From Symbiodinium natans (taxonomy: Eukaryota; Sar; Dinophyceae; Suessiales; Symbiodiniaceae), in NCBI GenBank assembly GCA_905221605.1, contig CAJNDS010000594.1, positions 1 through 64,000 of the forward strand: DNA of 64,000 bases, written 5' to 3'. The notes beneath the pieces were generated by a model. It was not told the DNA's origin, ran no database searches, and saw nothing but the letters and a program-made list of their open reading frames with translations. The position numbers were made by a program, and so were the translations under genes. How positions within the stretch are numbered: position 1 is the stretch's first letter; every line of letters begins with the position of its first letter. Of the stretch, positions 11,421-22,904 are shown in pieces.

Positions 11421-14400
11421 ATATTGTCAACTGAGCAAATGGCAATATTGTGATTAGTTTTCGCACTAGGTTTATGGGGACATATGGTGGCTACTGTCCC
11501 AGGGGCTGTCCACCCACAGGATCGCCTCGTGGAGAGGCAGGCGACGTTCATGTGTCGCACGACCTCAACGGTCGTTTTTTCGAGCTTTGGCCACCAGCCA
11601 TGTCCGAGGGTCTCTGCATTCGTTGCACCTGAGGTAATGATGAGCTCTCTGCAATTTTCTAATTTCCTAAGAGGGCCAAAATTCTCCCGAGGTGTAGGGG
11701 GTGCAAAGTTCCGGCTGCTTCAGCTCGGCTTGGGCTTGGCCACTGCGATTGCGATGGGTTCGAGGGCTCAACAGTAGCCGCTCGCCACTCGCCGCTCAGT
11801 TGTACATGTTGTACACACTCGCAGCCCATGGAGGCCAGCTTAGCCCAAAGCTGCCCCACTTTCCGACTTCGGCACCTTAGGCAGCTTAAGCATTTCAGGG
11901 GACCTGATGCCTGCGGCTTCTCACGCACTGCCCAGCACACGCTTTGCAGATGCAGTGGAAATTATTGGAGGGAAGTGGGATTGACCTCCTTTGGGCGTGC
12001 TGATTGATTCGTATCTGCCGATGGAGAGCCTGCGTGCCCTGCAGGCGCCCCTGTACAAAATTGCCATTTGCATCTTCAGGGGGCGGGGGACGATCAAGAG
12101 TAAATGTGTGTGCGACTACCACTGGTCGTTGCGAGCAATGCAAGGTACTCATGTCTACGTTACGTGATGTCGTTCGCTTCCCTTGACGCCTGCGCTTGTA
12201 GTGACTAGCCGAAAGGAGTGTGGCTGAGACTCACCCAGAGGTGTAAAGGTTGGAGGGAGATCATTGCAGATTTGTTGACGCGAAAATGCTGGGCAGCATG
12301 CTAAGCGGTACCCAGACGTGGTTTCAGCCACACTCTCATGTGGCCACCTTTCGGCGCTGGCAATTCGGAGAGGGCCAAGAGCAGAGCTTGTGGGGGGGGT
12401 TAGGGTTTAGGGTTTAGGGTTTGGGGTTTAGGATTTAGGGTTCAGGGTTTAGGGTTTGGGGTTTGGGGTTTAGGTACTTCTGAAGATCATTGGCTTAAGA
12501 ATGAAAGAAGGATATCGTGGAACACCGCATCACGCTCAAGGTCCTGCCAATGTCAACAACCGAAGGACTCTTTGCTTGGAATGCATTTACATGCCTTCAT
12601 GAGTCTGAGTCTCTGACATGTCCAGGGCCGACCTGGAATTGATTCAATCTTTTCTATAGTGAATTCACCCGCTCTTTACCGCAAACGGAAAAGTCCGTAT
12701 TGCCTGTGACGGCTTCAGGGTGTCGCCTCCTCTCACACGCCGTTAAGGGCCGCAGACCGCAGTCAGGAGTTGCACGACGATTTTGTCTACTTTTCTGATG
12801 AACTGTGGGTGTGGGCTCAATTGGCTTGCGGCCAGGCGTTAGGCATGCTTAAAGTTCGGTTGAGCTCACCACATGCCATCCGTCGTGCCATCAGTCCATG
12901 TCAAAGCGGGCAATATGCAGCAATGCAGAGCAGATGCAGAGAGCACAACGAAGCTCAGCCAGGAGGTTCTCTTGGTGCTGCTTTGTACTCCAAGGTGCGG
13001 CTAGTGCATTCTTTAGGGTTCCATAGCTGGTAAGGCTTCTGGGGACTTTCCTGCTTTTTGGCCCCTGAACTTCTCGGACTGTTTTCTTGGTGGTTTTTTT
13101 GCTTCGCAGGGCCATGAGCTCGCCATCCCGCCGCAAGTCCGGGGCAGAGGAGTGGGCCCTTGGTGAATGCTGAGAGTTCTCTTGCAGGCAAGAGGGCTCG
13201 ACGCCAGAGGCAATGCAGGCGAGAGAGGCTTTCTGCGATTCGGTTGAGTCTACACCCCCCCCTTTGCTTGTGATGCTCGGGCTTGGAGCCTCGCTCTCCC
13301 CTGGTAATCCCCTAAACCCTAAGCCCTAAACCCGAAACCTTAAACCCGAAACCCGAAACCCGAAACCCGAAACCCTAAACTGACTGAAACCCCCCAAAAC
13401 AAGCAGCGCTTGCAGGAGGGCGGCCGCTGCCAGTCAGCATCCCAGAGGGCTTTTGACTGAAAGCCTTGCTTCGGAGCAGGTCCTTCAACCAAAAGCGGTC
13501 CTTCTGGGGGGGGGGGGTTCATAAAAACGGCTAGAAAGTCGGGGCTCCTTTTGGGGCTTTCGTTGTGGCTTCCAGCTCGGCTCTTTCAGTGGCGCATGTC
13601 GGTTTCATGCTCGATGAGCCCTTTGCTCCTCCTCAACTTCGGCGAGTAGGGGCGATGCATGTCATATCATGTCATTCATGTCCTCGCAGGTATTTTCTGC
13701 TATCTCCGCGCCCGCCTGGGGGCTCAGACGCAACGCAGTCGTCACATGGCGTCGCCCTTTCCGATTCCCCTATAGCCGTGATATCCTATAACCCCTAAAC
13801 CTGTAAGGAAGACTTGGGACGGGGGCACCTGCAGAGCTGCGGTCCAGTTGCGCAACAGTCCAGGATGCACCTGCTACACGAACTGCCACTACGAGCCGAC
13901 ATCATTCTGCCCAGAAATATATTTTTTCATCTCAGAATTCTCGCGCTCCACATCTGGCACCTGCATTTAGCCCTGTAAGAGCGCCCCCCCTCTGTTGCAG
14001 GATGAAGATGCGCTCCCCGCGCACACCGAAGTCCCGCGAGGCCATGCCCACAAAAACCGGGGGGTTGCATCAGGCCCTTTCCTAGGATTTCCTAGGTGAG
14101 GCATGCTCCAGTCGTGTTCCGCTTTTTAGTTCAGGTTGATGGAGTACTGCACCGGTGCTCGTACTGGGCCCATTCTTCCTAAGTCTGATCTGGCTCTTGA
14201 GGCTCCCGCTCCGCAGACTGCCCGTGGCTCGCAGGCCCAGGGCTTTTGTTGATCCAGCCGAGATTCGCTCCCTCCCCCCCCCAAGACAAAAGCAACGCGC
14301 GCGAGCGCGCGAGCTGTGACAAGCCAAGGGCCATTGCTGTTGGTGTTTTTTTTTTTTTTTTTCAGGTTTTGGCATGTTTTGGCTTTCTGAACCCTGCGCA

Positions 14401-14944
14401 CCAAATCGCGGCGACCTTGGCACGTGACAGAGGACAAGCGCTTGGAAGATGCGGACGACCTCTGCCCCTCCGTTTGCTCTGAGAAGTTCAGCGTGTGCCC
14501 CTCTCACCCCCTCCACCCTCCCATTGGAGGGTACTGTTTTTTTCGGTGAAGCTTTGTCAGGGTTTACGGATGAGGGTTGTGTTGCCTGGGTTCAGGATGT
14601 CTTAGCTTTGACTGTACATGTGTTTATGCACATATATGAGTATCTTTGCATACATACATGTGATTCAAGCACGTTTTTCATGTATATCCCTCATTTGAGG
14701 GGATCCTTCTCAATGACCCAAGATTCCAAAAGACTACTGTCGTTGGACTCCCTAGACGCTGTCAGTTGCAGGTACTCGGAAGCAAGCAATGTTTCCCGCT
14801 TGACGCAGCACGGTTCTTGGTCAGGTGGGTGAATTCCATGGATGTCCAGCCCACCAGACACCGTGCAATATTGGAGGAAACCATCTGGGTGACAAGCAAG
14901 TGAGCATCACACCATTGATGTTTGCCTTCCCATCCTGTCCTGAG
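11421..14944. other. no confident gene; small telomere-like arrays
   Basis: This contains a TTTAGGG-type array (12397-12475) and a CCCGAAA variant array (13313-13380). Several frames of 60-145 codons occur on both strands (for example minus 14082-14516), with no recognisable domain. Single exons could be hidden here. Confidence 0.4.
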
Positions 14945-15055
14945 GCTATCGCGGAAGAGTGTAGTGAAGCGCTGCCTCAGCTCAAAAGAGCTCGAGGAGT
15001 TGGAGGCAGGGCGCTCGAGGGCAACATAGAGTTGCTGGCTTGTAGAAACTCGAAA
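14945..15055 (+). CDS. possible exon, helical segment
   Basis: After CCTGAG the frame reads AIAEECSEALPQLKRARG and then GRALEGNIELLA. The spacing of Ala, Leu and charged residues is reminiscent of the coiled-coil stalk of dynein heavy chains, but the match is weak and no neighbouring dynein exon was found. CCCTGAACCC-type repeats follow at about 15060-15090. Confidence 0.3.
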
Positions 15056-15767
15056 ACCGAAACCCTGAACCCCTACACCCCTGAACCCCTAAACAGATGG
15101 AGTCCGAAAGAGCCTCGTGGCAGGTGATGGAGAAGCGCCGTGAAGTCAGTGCTGCTTTGGTAGCAGGAAATGTCGGGCTTATGCATCAGGGCAATGTCTT
15201 CTTCACTGCCTATCCCTCTTTGATACCTTGATACTGACCGGCTGGGTTGTGCAGCAGGGCCTTCTTGTTGGGAAGTGAAAAGGTGCCGTTCCTCGTGTCA
15301 ATCCGGGGCAATCTGGCACATGAGGCAATGATGCGGCGAAATCAGGTGAACTGCCGGAAGGTGCGCACCCTGATGCTTCTTGCTGACATGGGAGCCTTGC
15401 AGCAGCGCATAGCTTTGAAGTGCGGCGGCCTTTTGCGCGGAGAGCCGCCTGCCGCCGCCTTTCCGCTCGAAGCCCTTCCAGTGACCAGGGAACACAGAAA
15501 GTCCACAAGTCGCTTCAGACTCAGCCCACACCCAGCCCCATACGTCACCCGAAACCCCACCTCCCAAAGCCGCGTTCCCGAAACTCTGAAACTCCCCCAG
15601 CGCCTCCCAGCGCCTCTGTTCCGCCATGGAGCTGCCAGAAAGATCCCCATGGGGCGCCCTTGGCACGGTTTTGGGGGGGGGAAAAGGGAGGGCTCGAAGA
15701 AGCAGAAGGATCTGGAATCTTGAGCTCTTATGTGGGCCTCAGTTCGGTGCCTGCAAGGTGGTTTCGA

Positions 15768-15835
15768 AACCCTAAACCCTAAACCCCAAACTCCAAACCC
15801 CAAACCCTAAACCCTAAACCCCTAAAAACCCCTAA
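15768..15835. repeat. CCCTAAA array
   Basis: Eight to nine heptamer or octamer units with CCCCAAA variants. Confidence 0.9.
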
Positions 15836-16430
15836 ATCGGTGCCGAAAGTACAGCGCACCTGGCATCCCAGGACCATGGGCTGAGTTTGGCCGTGGCATC
15901 TGTGGAGCAGAAGAGGCCGGGTCTTGTTCTGTTGGTTCGTAGACACCAAATTTGGGGGGTTTCCTAAGTTAGGGGACCTTGTTTGGGGTTCTTGTTATCA
16001 AGGGACATTGGGGGTCCCCTGTTCTCGCAAACCCCAAATCATTGTGTGCTCGATCTGAGACTGCCCATTTTGCTTTTGAAGTCCCCCTATGAGCGGCCCC
16101 ATGTATCCTGAAGGGAGCAACTCCCTGGACCAGGCTGTCGCTGCTACGATTGACCAGCGCCAGCCTCAACATTTCATTTTGCTTAAGGCTGTGAGGGTTG
16201 GGACTGTGCATGGGGGAAGTCGTGGATTCTTGAAGCATCCCCGGCCAAAACGAGCCGACCCCCTTAAGGATCCTCACCGATGGTGGCACGCTGCTGTGGC
16301 AGAAGTATCTCGAGAGGAAGGTGCCCCCGTTAACAATGCTGTAAATCTTAAGAATCATGTGTGTTAAGAATCCAAAACTTGGGACGCTCGTGACGTTCTT
16401 GGGAGAGGGTCCGGTGCCCGCTCTACTTGG

Positions 16431-16542
16431 AGGTTCATGGGTAGTTATAAGTGGGGTGATAAAGTAGGGTAACTGTACTTATAATTGGTTATAACCTGAT
16501 TTAGGGTACTTGTAACCCTAATTATAACTACCCATGAACCTT
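16431..16542. mobile_element. palindromic element, family 2, copy a
   Basis: Outer arms are AGGTTCATGGGTAGTTATAA and its near-perfect complement TTATAACTACCCATGAACCT. The interior is also palindromic (ACTTATAATTGGTTATAACC). The sequence begins AG-GTTCATGG, so it carries a potential GT splice donor at its left edge. Two relatives lie at 17806 and 44011. Confidence 0.75.
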
Positions 16543-16689
16543 CTGGTCTCCGGCCATTTCGTAGGATTTGCTGTTGATTTCCCGCTGCTTGTTTTGGGGC
16601 GTTCTTTCAGCGTCTGCTAGAATGGAGCTTTTGGTTTGGGGAGCTTCGTGTTGTTGACTTGCATGGTTCTTTTTTTGGGTTTTAGGGCT

Positions 16690-16810
16690 GCCGTGCTTTC
16701 AAGACCTCATGGAACATGAGCCCTCTTTGCAGGCCTTCTCTTTCGCCTCCAATGCCATCTCCGACGCCTTGGTCAGCCGGCTTCGGATGCGCCTTCCCTC
16801 AAAAGGGGGA
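16690..16810 (+). CDS. possible exon, unidentified
   Basis: The frame reads LMEHEPSLQAFSFASNAIS and then DALVSRLRMRLPS, following a TTTTAGGGCTG stretch. The composition is protein-like, but there is no motif and no linked exon. Confidence 0.3.
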
Positions 16811-17805
16811 GGGGTGTGGGGGCATGGCATGGCCTTACTCTCTAGGATTTGGGGTTCTTTAAAAAAAGGTTCTAATGGGTTAGAAGTGCCCCCCTGCAGT
16901 GCCCGTAAGCTCCTCCGCGCGTCGCGAAGGTGCTACGTGAGCCATGATGCAGGGGAACTTGCAGAAGACGGGGCGCTGCGAGGCCGGGTTGAAGGGCTTT
17001 TTCCCCCCTCTCCCCCCTCCCCCCCCCCTCCCCCGCTGTTCTGGTGGGCTCCAAGAAGTGTCCAGTGAGTCCAGTGGCGCAGGCCCGGAGTGGAACATAG
17101 AAGAGGCGCCGGGTCGCTGACAGAAAGAGGGCTGCGCTGTTCGGAGCGGGGTTCTGGTTGCCTTCTCTTCTACGTCCAAGAGCTCTCGAACAAGAACAGT
17201 ACTGAAAACAAGAACAGCGGCGAACCTCCGGCACAAGACACAGCACATCGTTCAGGTTGGATTCAAAACGCCGAATGCGAATACTGCGAAGAATGCGAGC
17301 CCGATCTCTTTCGGTTGCTGCTTCATGTTGCAGACGTTGCAGAGCCCGCAGCCCTGACCCAAGCTGCACAAACCTGACGAAGGAGCCTCAACCCTGCGAG
17401 ATTGACAGCTGGGCGTTCCTTGGTGCAGTATGGCCATCAGTCTCTACGACTAAGCTCCTGCGGTGTTCAGCCTTTGCACTTCTTTATACATGCCTCAAGC
17501 AAGTTGTAAGCTATGAGTCAGGCTAGAGCAGAAGGTGGTGTAATTCATTGTGGCCTGATAGTTCTGGATAGACATGCGATGCTGTCGTTGTCCCTTGCGC
17601 TCACAGAAAACAATCAGACGTTTGCGGAGTGCTTGTCAAGCCTTCCATTTGTTCTCTTTCGAGCTACAATGAAACTACTATTGAGAATGCGACGGGCTAT
17701 GAGGTTTGGAGGTGCATGCTTAGCACAGGTTCTTGTGTAAACTTGCCAGATGCATGAGCTGGAAGCCCATACGAACTTGGGTCCGAGATCACACTCTTGC
17801 ACATA

Positions 17806-17899
17806 GTGTGTGGGGTTACAAGCAGGGTAATGTAAATAGAACTGGTTATAAGCTTATTGTAGGTACTTATAACCCTACTTAGAACTGCCCATGAACCTT
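17806..17899. mobile_element. palindromic element, family 2, copy b (degenerate)
   Basis: The right arm, ACTTATAACCCTACTTAGAACTGCCCATGAACCTT in relaxed form, matches family 2. The left arm (GTGTGGGGTTACAAGC) has decayed. Confidence 0.55.
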
Positions 17900-17984
17900 C
17901 AAGTACGGAGCAGTGAGGCGAATGCATCTGCCTGTTCGACGCAGTGGGAAAGCTGACGAGGATCAGATGTGTTTAGGGTTGAGG

Positions 17985-18312
17985 GTTGGGATGCTCCCCC
18001 CCCCTGGCAGCCCTTAGTAGGGAATATAGTAGCCCCCCCCCATTCTAATCCCTATGAATTAAGGGCTGTTAGTACCCCCCAGGATAATCCCTATTAATTA
18101 AGGGCTGTTAGTACCCCCCCATTCTAATCCCTATGAATTAAGGGCTGTTAGTACCCCCCATTGTATAATCCCTATGAATTAAGGGCTGTTATAATCCCTA
18201 TGAATTAAGGGCTGTTAGTACCCCCCCATGATAATCCCTATGAATTAAGGGCTGTTAGTACCCCCCACTATAATCCCTATTCGTTAGGGGCTGTTAGTAT
18301 AAGGACATCCTT
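17985..18312. repeat. palindromic element, family 1, with tandemly amplified core
   Basis: Family 1 ends (TTGGGATGCTCCCC at the left, TTAGTATAAGGACATCC at the right) enclose about six copies of a 45- to 60-bp core: TAATCCCTATGAATTAAGGG, then CTGTTAGTACCCCCC. The core is the element's right half, so an insertion seems to have become a local satellite. Confidence 0.7.
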
Positions 18313-18404
18313 AGGGTCCCGTCCGCGCCAATTGGACTCCTGGAGCCTGTGCAGGCCTCGACGTCCGGAGCAAAATTGCCGGGCAAGCCGCGACGAGGCC
18401 CTTT

Positions 18405-18536
18405 AGCTTGGGGCTTGGGGCTTAGGGCTTAGGGCTTAGGGCTTAGGGCTTAGGGCTTAGGGCTTAGGGCTTAGGGCTTAGGGTGTAGGGCTTAGGGCTT
18501 AGGGCTTAGGGCTTAGGGCTTAGGGCTTAGGGCTTG
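18405..18536. repeat. homogeneous variant telomere array (TTAGGGC)n
   Basis: About 17 units of TTAGGGC in tandem, with one GGGTGTA slip. The variant is almost fixed through the array, unlike the TTTAGGG arrays elsewhere. Confidence 0.95.
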
Positions 18537-19517
18537 TTCTGACAGATTGGCAGTATTGGGCAGTCTGCCAGGCCAGCTCGCAAGCTCCTCGCGGCCCAAG
18601 GCTGCTGTCACGGAGCAGTGCTTGGGTAGATGAGCTGCAACAGCTTGGGGGGTGGACGATAACTTCGGCTGCTTAGCAGGCCGCCAGTGGGCTGTCTTCC
18701 GTCAAGGAGCCCCCTGGCAGCAATTTTAGCTGGGAGCGGGCCATGGATGCAGCACTTGGGACACATCACTTCAGCATACAGGGGCCAGCAATGCAATGCT
18801 CCTGAGATGCCAAGGAAGCCAACCGACCAGCCACCCAGGACCCAGGGTAGTTTGCCTTGCGGGGCCATATCCCCTGCCTTGCAACACTGGCAGCATCGTT
18901 TGTGCAAGATCCTGAGGGATCCTGCTAATCGCATCCCCGATTCGACCTCCACCTCATTACAAGCAGCCAAGCGGCTGTCTTGCAGCCAGGATCTTCGTGC
19001 TCGAGAGTGAGCACCTTGTGGATCCTGAAGAAGAGCGGATGCGGGAGGTCGGGACCTCGACGACCGAGAAAGCCGTCGTTGCTTTGTGTGTGATGTGCTT
19101 CCCTGCGGCTCTTTGCATGCCTCCGCACATGGCCTAGGAACAAGGCTAGCATCTGACACCAAGCTGCACGAGAAAACTTCATGTGCCTAGTTTCGCCCAG
19201 GCCAAAGCTCAAGAGGAGGCGAGAAAAAGGGATAAAGAACGCCTTGCCAAGGCCTGGTGAGGCTGCAAGCGTAGCCAGCAGGGAAGTGCAGGGTGGCTCA
19301 CACTCTGACAGCCGGGATTCTGTGCGGGTTGTGTGGCGATGTGAACTGGACACTTGCCTTGCACCCCCGTGCGTACGGTGTACCGTGGTGTGCTCATCTC
19401 TTGGCGCCCTTTAACTAGCCCTCTTCGTGTGCCCTGCAGTTGTATCACAAACCCATGAAGGAAAGTCTTGCTCATTCCACGAGGCTCCCAGTGTCCAACC
19501 GGAAGACATCGATAGCC
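18537..19517. other. no confident gene; one possible exon near 19190-19255
   Basis: On the + strand about 19190-19255 reads FAQAKAQEEARKRDKERLA, a highly charged helix followed by a GC donor-like AAG-GCCTGG. It could be the end of an upstream gene. A 184-codon minus frame (18608-19162) has no recognisable domain. Confidence 0.3.
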
Positions 19518-20800
19518 ATGGTCGCCAGCTGCATCGAATGCCAGGCAAACGAGATGTCAGAAGCGCGCAGGGCCCCTCGCTGGCACCTGGTTGGTGCGGG
19601 CGTCACGCTGCTTGCGATCGCCGGCGCGGCCGCAGCGTGCTCGTCCTCTGGGGCCCTGCTCTCTGCTTCCGCTGAGCGCAGAGGCGCGGTTCAGGATTGG
19701 GAGGAACTCCCAGGGATGGAGAAGCTCATGAAGAAGGCGCAGTCCTTGACCAACTTGCCCACCAAGCACCCCTGGATCCGTTCCGAGTGCACGATCGACA
19801 CCGTTCAGGCGGTGGCCTACCTGGGCCAGGCTGTTGTGTGCCTCTACAAGGCCATCGATTATGCTGCTCAGCTGATAGAACTATTCCGCGCCTGTTGCAA
19901 CTATTTGAGGGTTGTTTTTTTTTCAATGTCTCGGGTGGCTCATGTGAAACAAGGCGGGGGGCTTCGTTTGTGTTTATCATGCTGCCCAGGCTGGCCTCGA
20001 GTGTCCTGACAACTCTGCAGAGGGCTGCGCCACCAGCATCACCGGCTTTGTCACATCCATCGCCTGGATTGCCTCGTACTTGTCATTCGCGGCCAGCGCT
20101 TGTGGCCAGGCTGTGAATTCGGGCGCGCTCTGCGCAGGCACAGACGGGCCAAAGCAAGGGGCTTATATAAAGTGCATTTCAGCTTGGAAGTGCAATGGAG
20201 TGCAGCCTTTAAACCAGCCATTCTGGCACAGGTGACTTCACAGCTCTCATGGCCAACTTTGGCGAGATGGCGACGGTAGCTGCAGCGGTGACGGTGGACT
20301 GCGACTTCGACAAGAGCGCGATCACGGCCCTCATAAAGCCGGATCCGGTCGCCCCTCCACGGACGCAGCTCGTCCCGAGCGGCGCCGGACCCGAGGCCGA
20401 GAAGATCCTTGCGATCAAGAAAAGCCAGGAGGCCAGCCGCAACAGGGACTTCGACATCACGCAGTGCGTCATGGATGTAACCAACTCTGCCTCCTACATC
20501 GTGCGAGCCATCCTTCAGATTCGGACCGCCGGCCGTGCCTGCCCAGACCCTAGAGCATGTGCTGTGGGGATCATGAACATCATCTCATCCTTCGCGTGGA
20601 TCTCCCAGTTCACGGCCTTGGCTGGGGCGGACTGTCAGGTGGTGACCGATCAGAGATCACTTTGCGCAGCCGACATATCTGACATGGTTGCGGCTGTGAC
20701 CAATGGCCCTGCGGCCGGCATCAGCTCCACTTCCGACTGTGCGACGTCAAAAAGCAGCTTCCGACGCTTGCGCTCCGACATTGGGAGGACTTCTGCCTAG
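19518..20800 (+). CDS. Cys-module protein with N-terminal membrane anchor (three exons)
   Basis: Three exons join in phase: 19518-19910, 20002-20137 and 20232-20800 (TAG), giving about 365 residues. Intron 1 is GT-AG (91 bp); intron 2 is GC-AG (94 bp). The start is the ATG at 19518, the best N-terminus before a hydrophobic stretch (HLVGAGVTLLAIAGAAAAC) that could be a signal anchor. An in-frame ATG upstream (19440 region) is possible. The rest contains two modules of roughly 100-120 residues with regularly spaced Cys. One runs from ECTIDTVQAVAYLG to about residue 215. The second starts at QCVMDVTNSASYIV and includes RACPDPRACAVGIMNIISSF and a closing Cys near the C-terminus. Matching positions (RxC-PD, C-A-x-I, S-x-AWI, A-x-x-C) show the modules are homologous. 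Function unknown. I believe proteins of this pattern are widespread in dinoflagellates, but I cannot name a characterised family. The exon joins are well supported because they restore module homology. Confidence 0.85.
20138..20231 (+). other. GC-AG intron bounded by 7-bp direct repeats
   Basis: GGCACAG occurs at 20137-20143, spanning the donor, and again at 20225-20231, ending in the acceptor AG. Removing bases 20138-20231 joins G with GT to give Gly and keeps the Cys-module frame. The direct repeat at both ends is what insertion with target duplication would leave (inference). Confidence 0.75.
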
Positions 20801-21317
20801 ATGGTTTTGTAGTGTACAGTGATGTACAGTGTATAGTGCAGTGTACAGTACGTTGCATCTGGTGTTACCAGCGGATGCTCCCGCTGAGGGTTCAGCCTTG
20901 TCGAACTGGGGTTCAGAAGGCTGTGGCCACTTGGACTTGCTTACGTCCTTTAGCGCATGCTCGAGTGTTTGGCAGCAGCGCAAAAGATGCTCTCGCCTTT
21001 CTGCCCCCTTTCTGCCCCCTTTCCTTCGCTTCTTTCTTTTGTCGCATGCCTCACGCGCCTGGCGCCTGCGTTTCTTGTTTTGGGCTCCCTGCAAGGAGTC
21101 CGAGAAGACGCAGGAGGAGGAGAGGCGAAAGGCAGGCATTCGGCCTTTCTGTGCCATTTCCGGTCTAGACAGTATGCACAGTGTAGACCTCCGACCCAAC
21201 ACCCAAGACTCGGGCTCCTTGCGCCCATGGGTTTCATATACAGAACGGCACCCTTCGAATAAGGACCCCTTTACAGGGACCCGAACTTAGAGAACTACCC
21301 ATGTGGTAGTTGTTCCT

Positions 21318-21392
21318 AACCCTAAACCCGGAACCCTAAACCCTAAACCCTGAACCCTGAACCCTGAACCCTGAACCCTGAACCCTAAACCC
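21318..21392. repeat. telomere-like array with CCCTGAA variants
   Basis: About ten units, mostly CCCTGAA, ending 14 bases before an exon that starts at 21407. Confidence 0.9.
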
Positions 21393-21406
21393 TTTGTATC
21401 CCTCAG

Positions 21407-21799
21407 GTGCAGCAGCTTCATGAGGAGATGTCGAAGCGGCCGCACACTTTCGACACCGAGGCGAGCACAACAGACATGCGAAGGGTATGTTGCCTTGTCA
21501 CTCCCTAAGCCCTAAGCCCTAAGCCCTAAGCCCTAAGCCCTAAGCCCTAAGCCCTAAGCCCTAAGCCCTAAGCCCTAAACCCTAAACCCTAAACCCTAAA
21601 CCCTAAACCCTAAACGAACCTTAAACCCTACTGCCTATACCCTAACCCTGGCTGCACCCTTCTTCCCCTTACGAGTTGTCTGATGTGTCCGACAAATCCC
21701 CCCTCCTCTCCCCTGCCCCAAGTTCAACGCAGGGCAACCTCATCTGGGTCGACGAGCTGAAGCCCGAGCGCCTGCCGAAGCACCAACCTCAGAGCCCAC
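21407..21799 (+). CDS. two exons of an unidentified gene, separated by a variant telomere array
   Basis: Exon 21407-21484 is 26 codons, bounded by CCCTCAG before and GTATGT after, and contains QQLHEEMSKRPHTFDTEAST. Exon 21733-21799 follows ACGCAG and contains GNLIWVDELKPERLPKHQPQ, with a donor at GTAAAA. The intron between them (21485-21732) is largely (CCCTAAG)10 followed by (CCCTAAA)6. A third possible exon at about 22016-22130 is open in all three frames, so its frame is uncertain; one reading is LPRLVEAFGYSVKREPKSLR. No domain recognised. The canonical GT-AG borders and non-repetitive charged sequence make the first two good calls. Confidence 0.6.
21503..21618. repeat. (CCCTAAG)10 then (CCCTAAA)6 array inside an intron
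   Basis: A homogeneous CCCTAAG block switches abruptly to a homogeneous CCCTAAA block. It lies between two exons at 21484 and 21733. Confidence 0.95.
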
Positions 21800-21868
21800 G
21801 TAAAATCAAAAGATTACATGTATGATCTCTATTGTCTACCATCGCATGTTTAGTGATTAGTCAATTAC

Positions 21869-21901
<33 letters not shown>

Positions 21902-22904
21902 GACTTCTAGCGGAAAGCAGATAAATATTGACAATTGTAACATCTGTATATATACATATATATATATATGTCTAGAATACATGTACTCTGTCGCAAGAGT
22001 TTTACAATTTTCCAGAAGCTTCCCAGGCTTGTCGAGGCTTTCGGCTACTCGGTCAAGCGCGAGCCGAAGAGCCTCCGAGACGCTGGGCTTCAGGTTCAGG
22101 TTGGCGGCTCCATCGTTATGAGCGGTTTGGTGGGGGCTCATGGGTTTAGGGGACAGGCTTCATTCTGATTGTGGTTGCCACATGCTGCTACATGTTACTA
22201 CATGTTACAATGTGCAAAATTGCATGTTTCGATTCATGTTACCGTTGCTTTACAGCAGCCGGAAGTCTTCTCCAAAGAGTCTGCCTTTGAGTTGCTTCTG
22301 TCATTGAAGCTTGTCACAGTAACCTTTAGCAAGTGTCTGTGTCCTGTGTCCAAGGCCAAAACCATCCTAAACTTTATCCATTTGCCTGCCAGTTCGGCCC
22401 GTGGGTCGCATGGGCCCGGGTGTGGCGGGCGGGTGTCGCTGGATCACTCCTTTCTCCTCTGTCCTGCTGCGACTTTTATTATTGCTGCTGCCACGTCGAC
22501 CAAAGCGAAAGAGCTTACGAAGGCTTACGAACGAAACCCTCGCAGCCTCTGTCCGCGACTCCTCAGTCCCCCGAAAGCCTGAAAAAACCGAACGGAACCC
22601 GGATGGAGCCCAGGATGACAAGGCGGCCCTCGGCCGCGTCCCTGGCAGTGCAGGGGGGGAAGCCGGGCTTCGACATCTCTGCAGGGACTCCCTCTGTGCC
22701 CTGGTGTTTCGAAGGAACGACGATGGCCGCCCCCAAGGCCAAGCAGCGGCCAAGAAGGCCAGAACCCGCAGAGCAAGACTTAGACTGCCGTACTAATCCG
22801 AGGGAAAGCACGGACAAAAGCGCAAAGGGCGTCAGCAGTCCGAACATTTGGAGGAGGACACGGCGTGTTAGCGGTGTCGCTGCAAACTTCTCGCGAGCAG
22901 GGCA

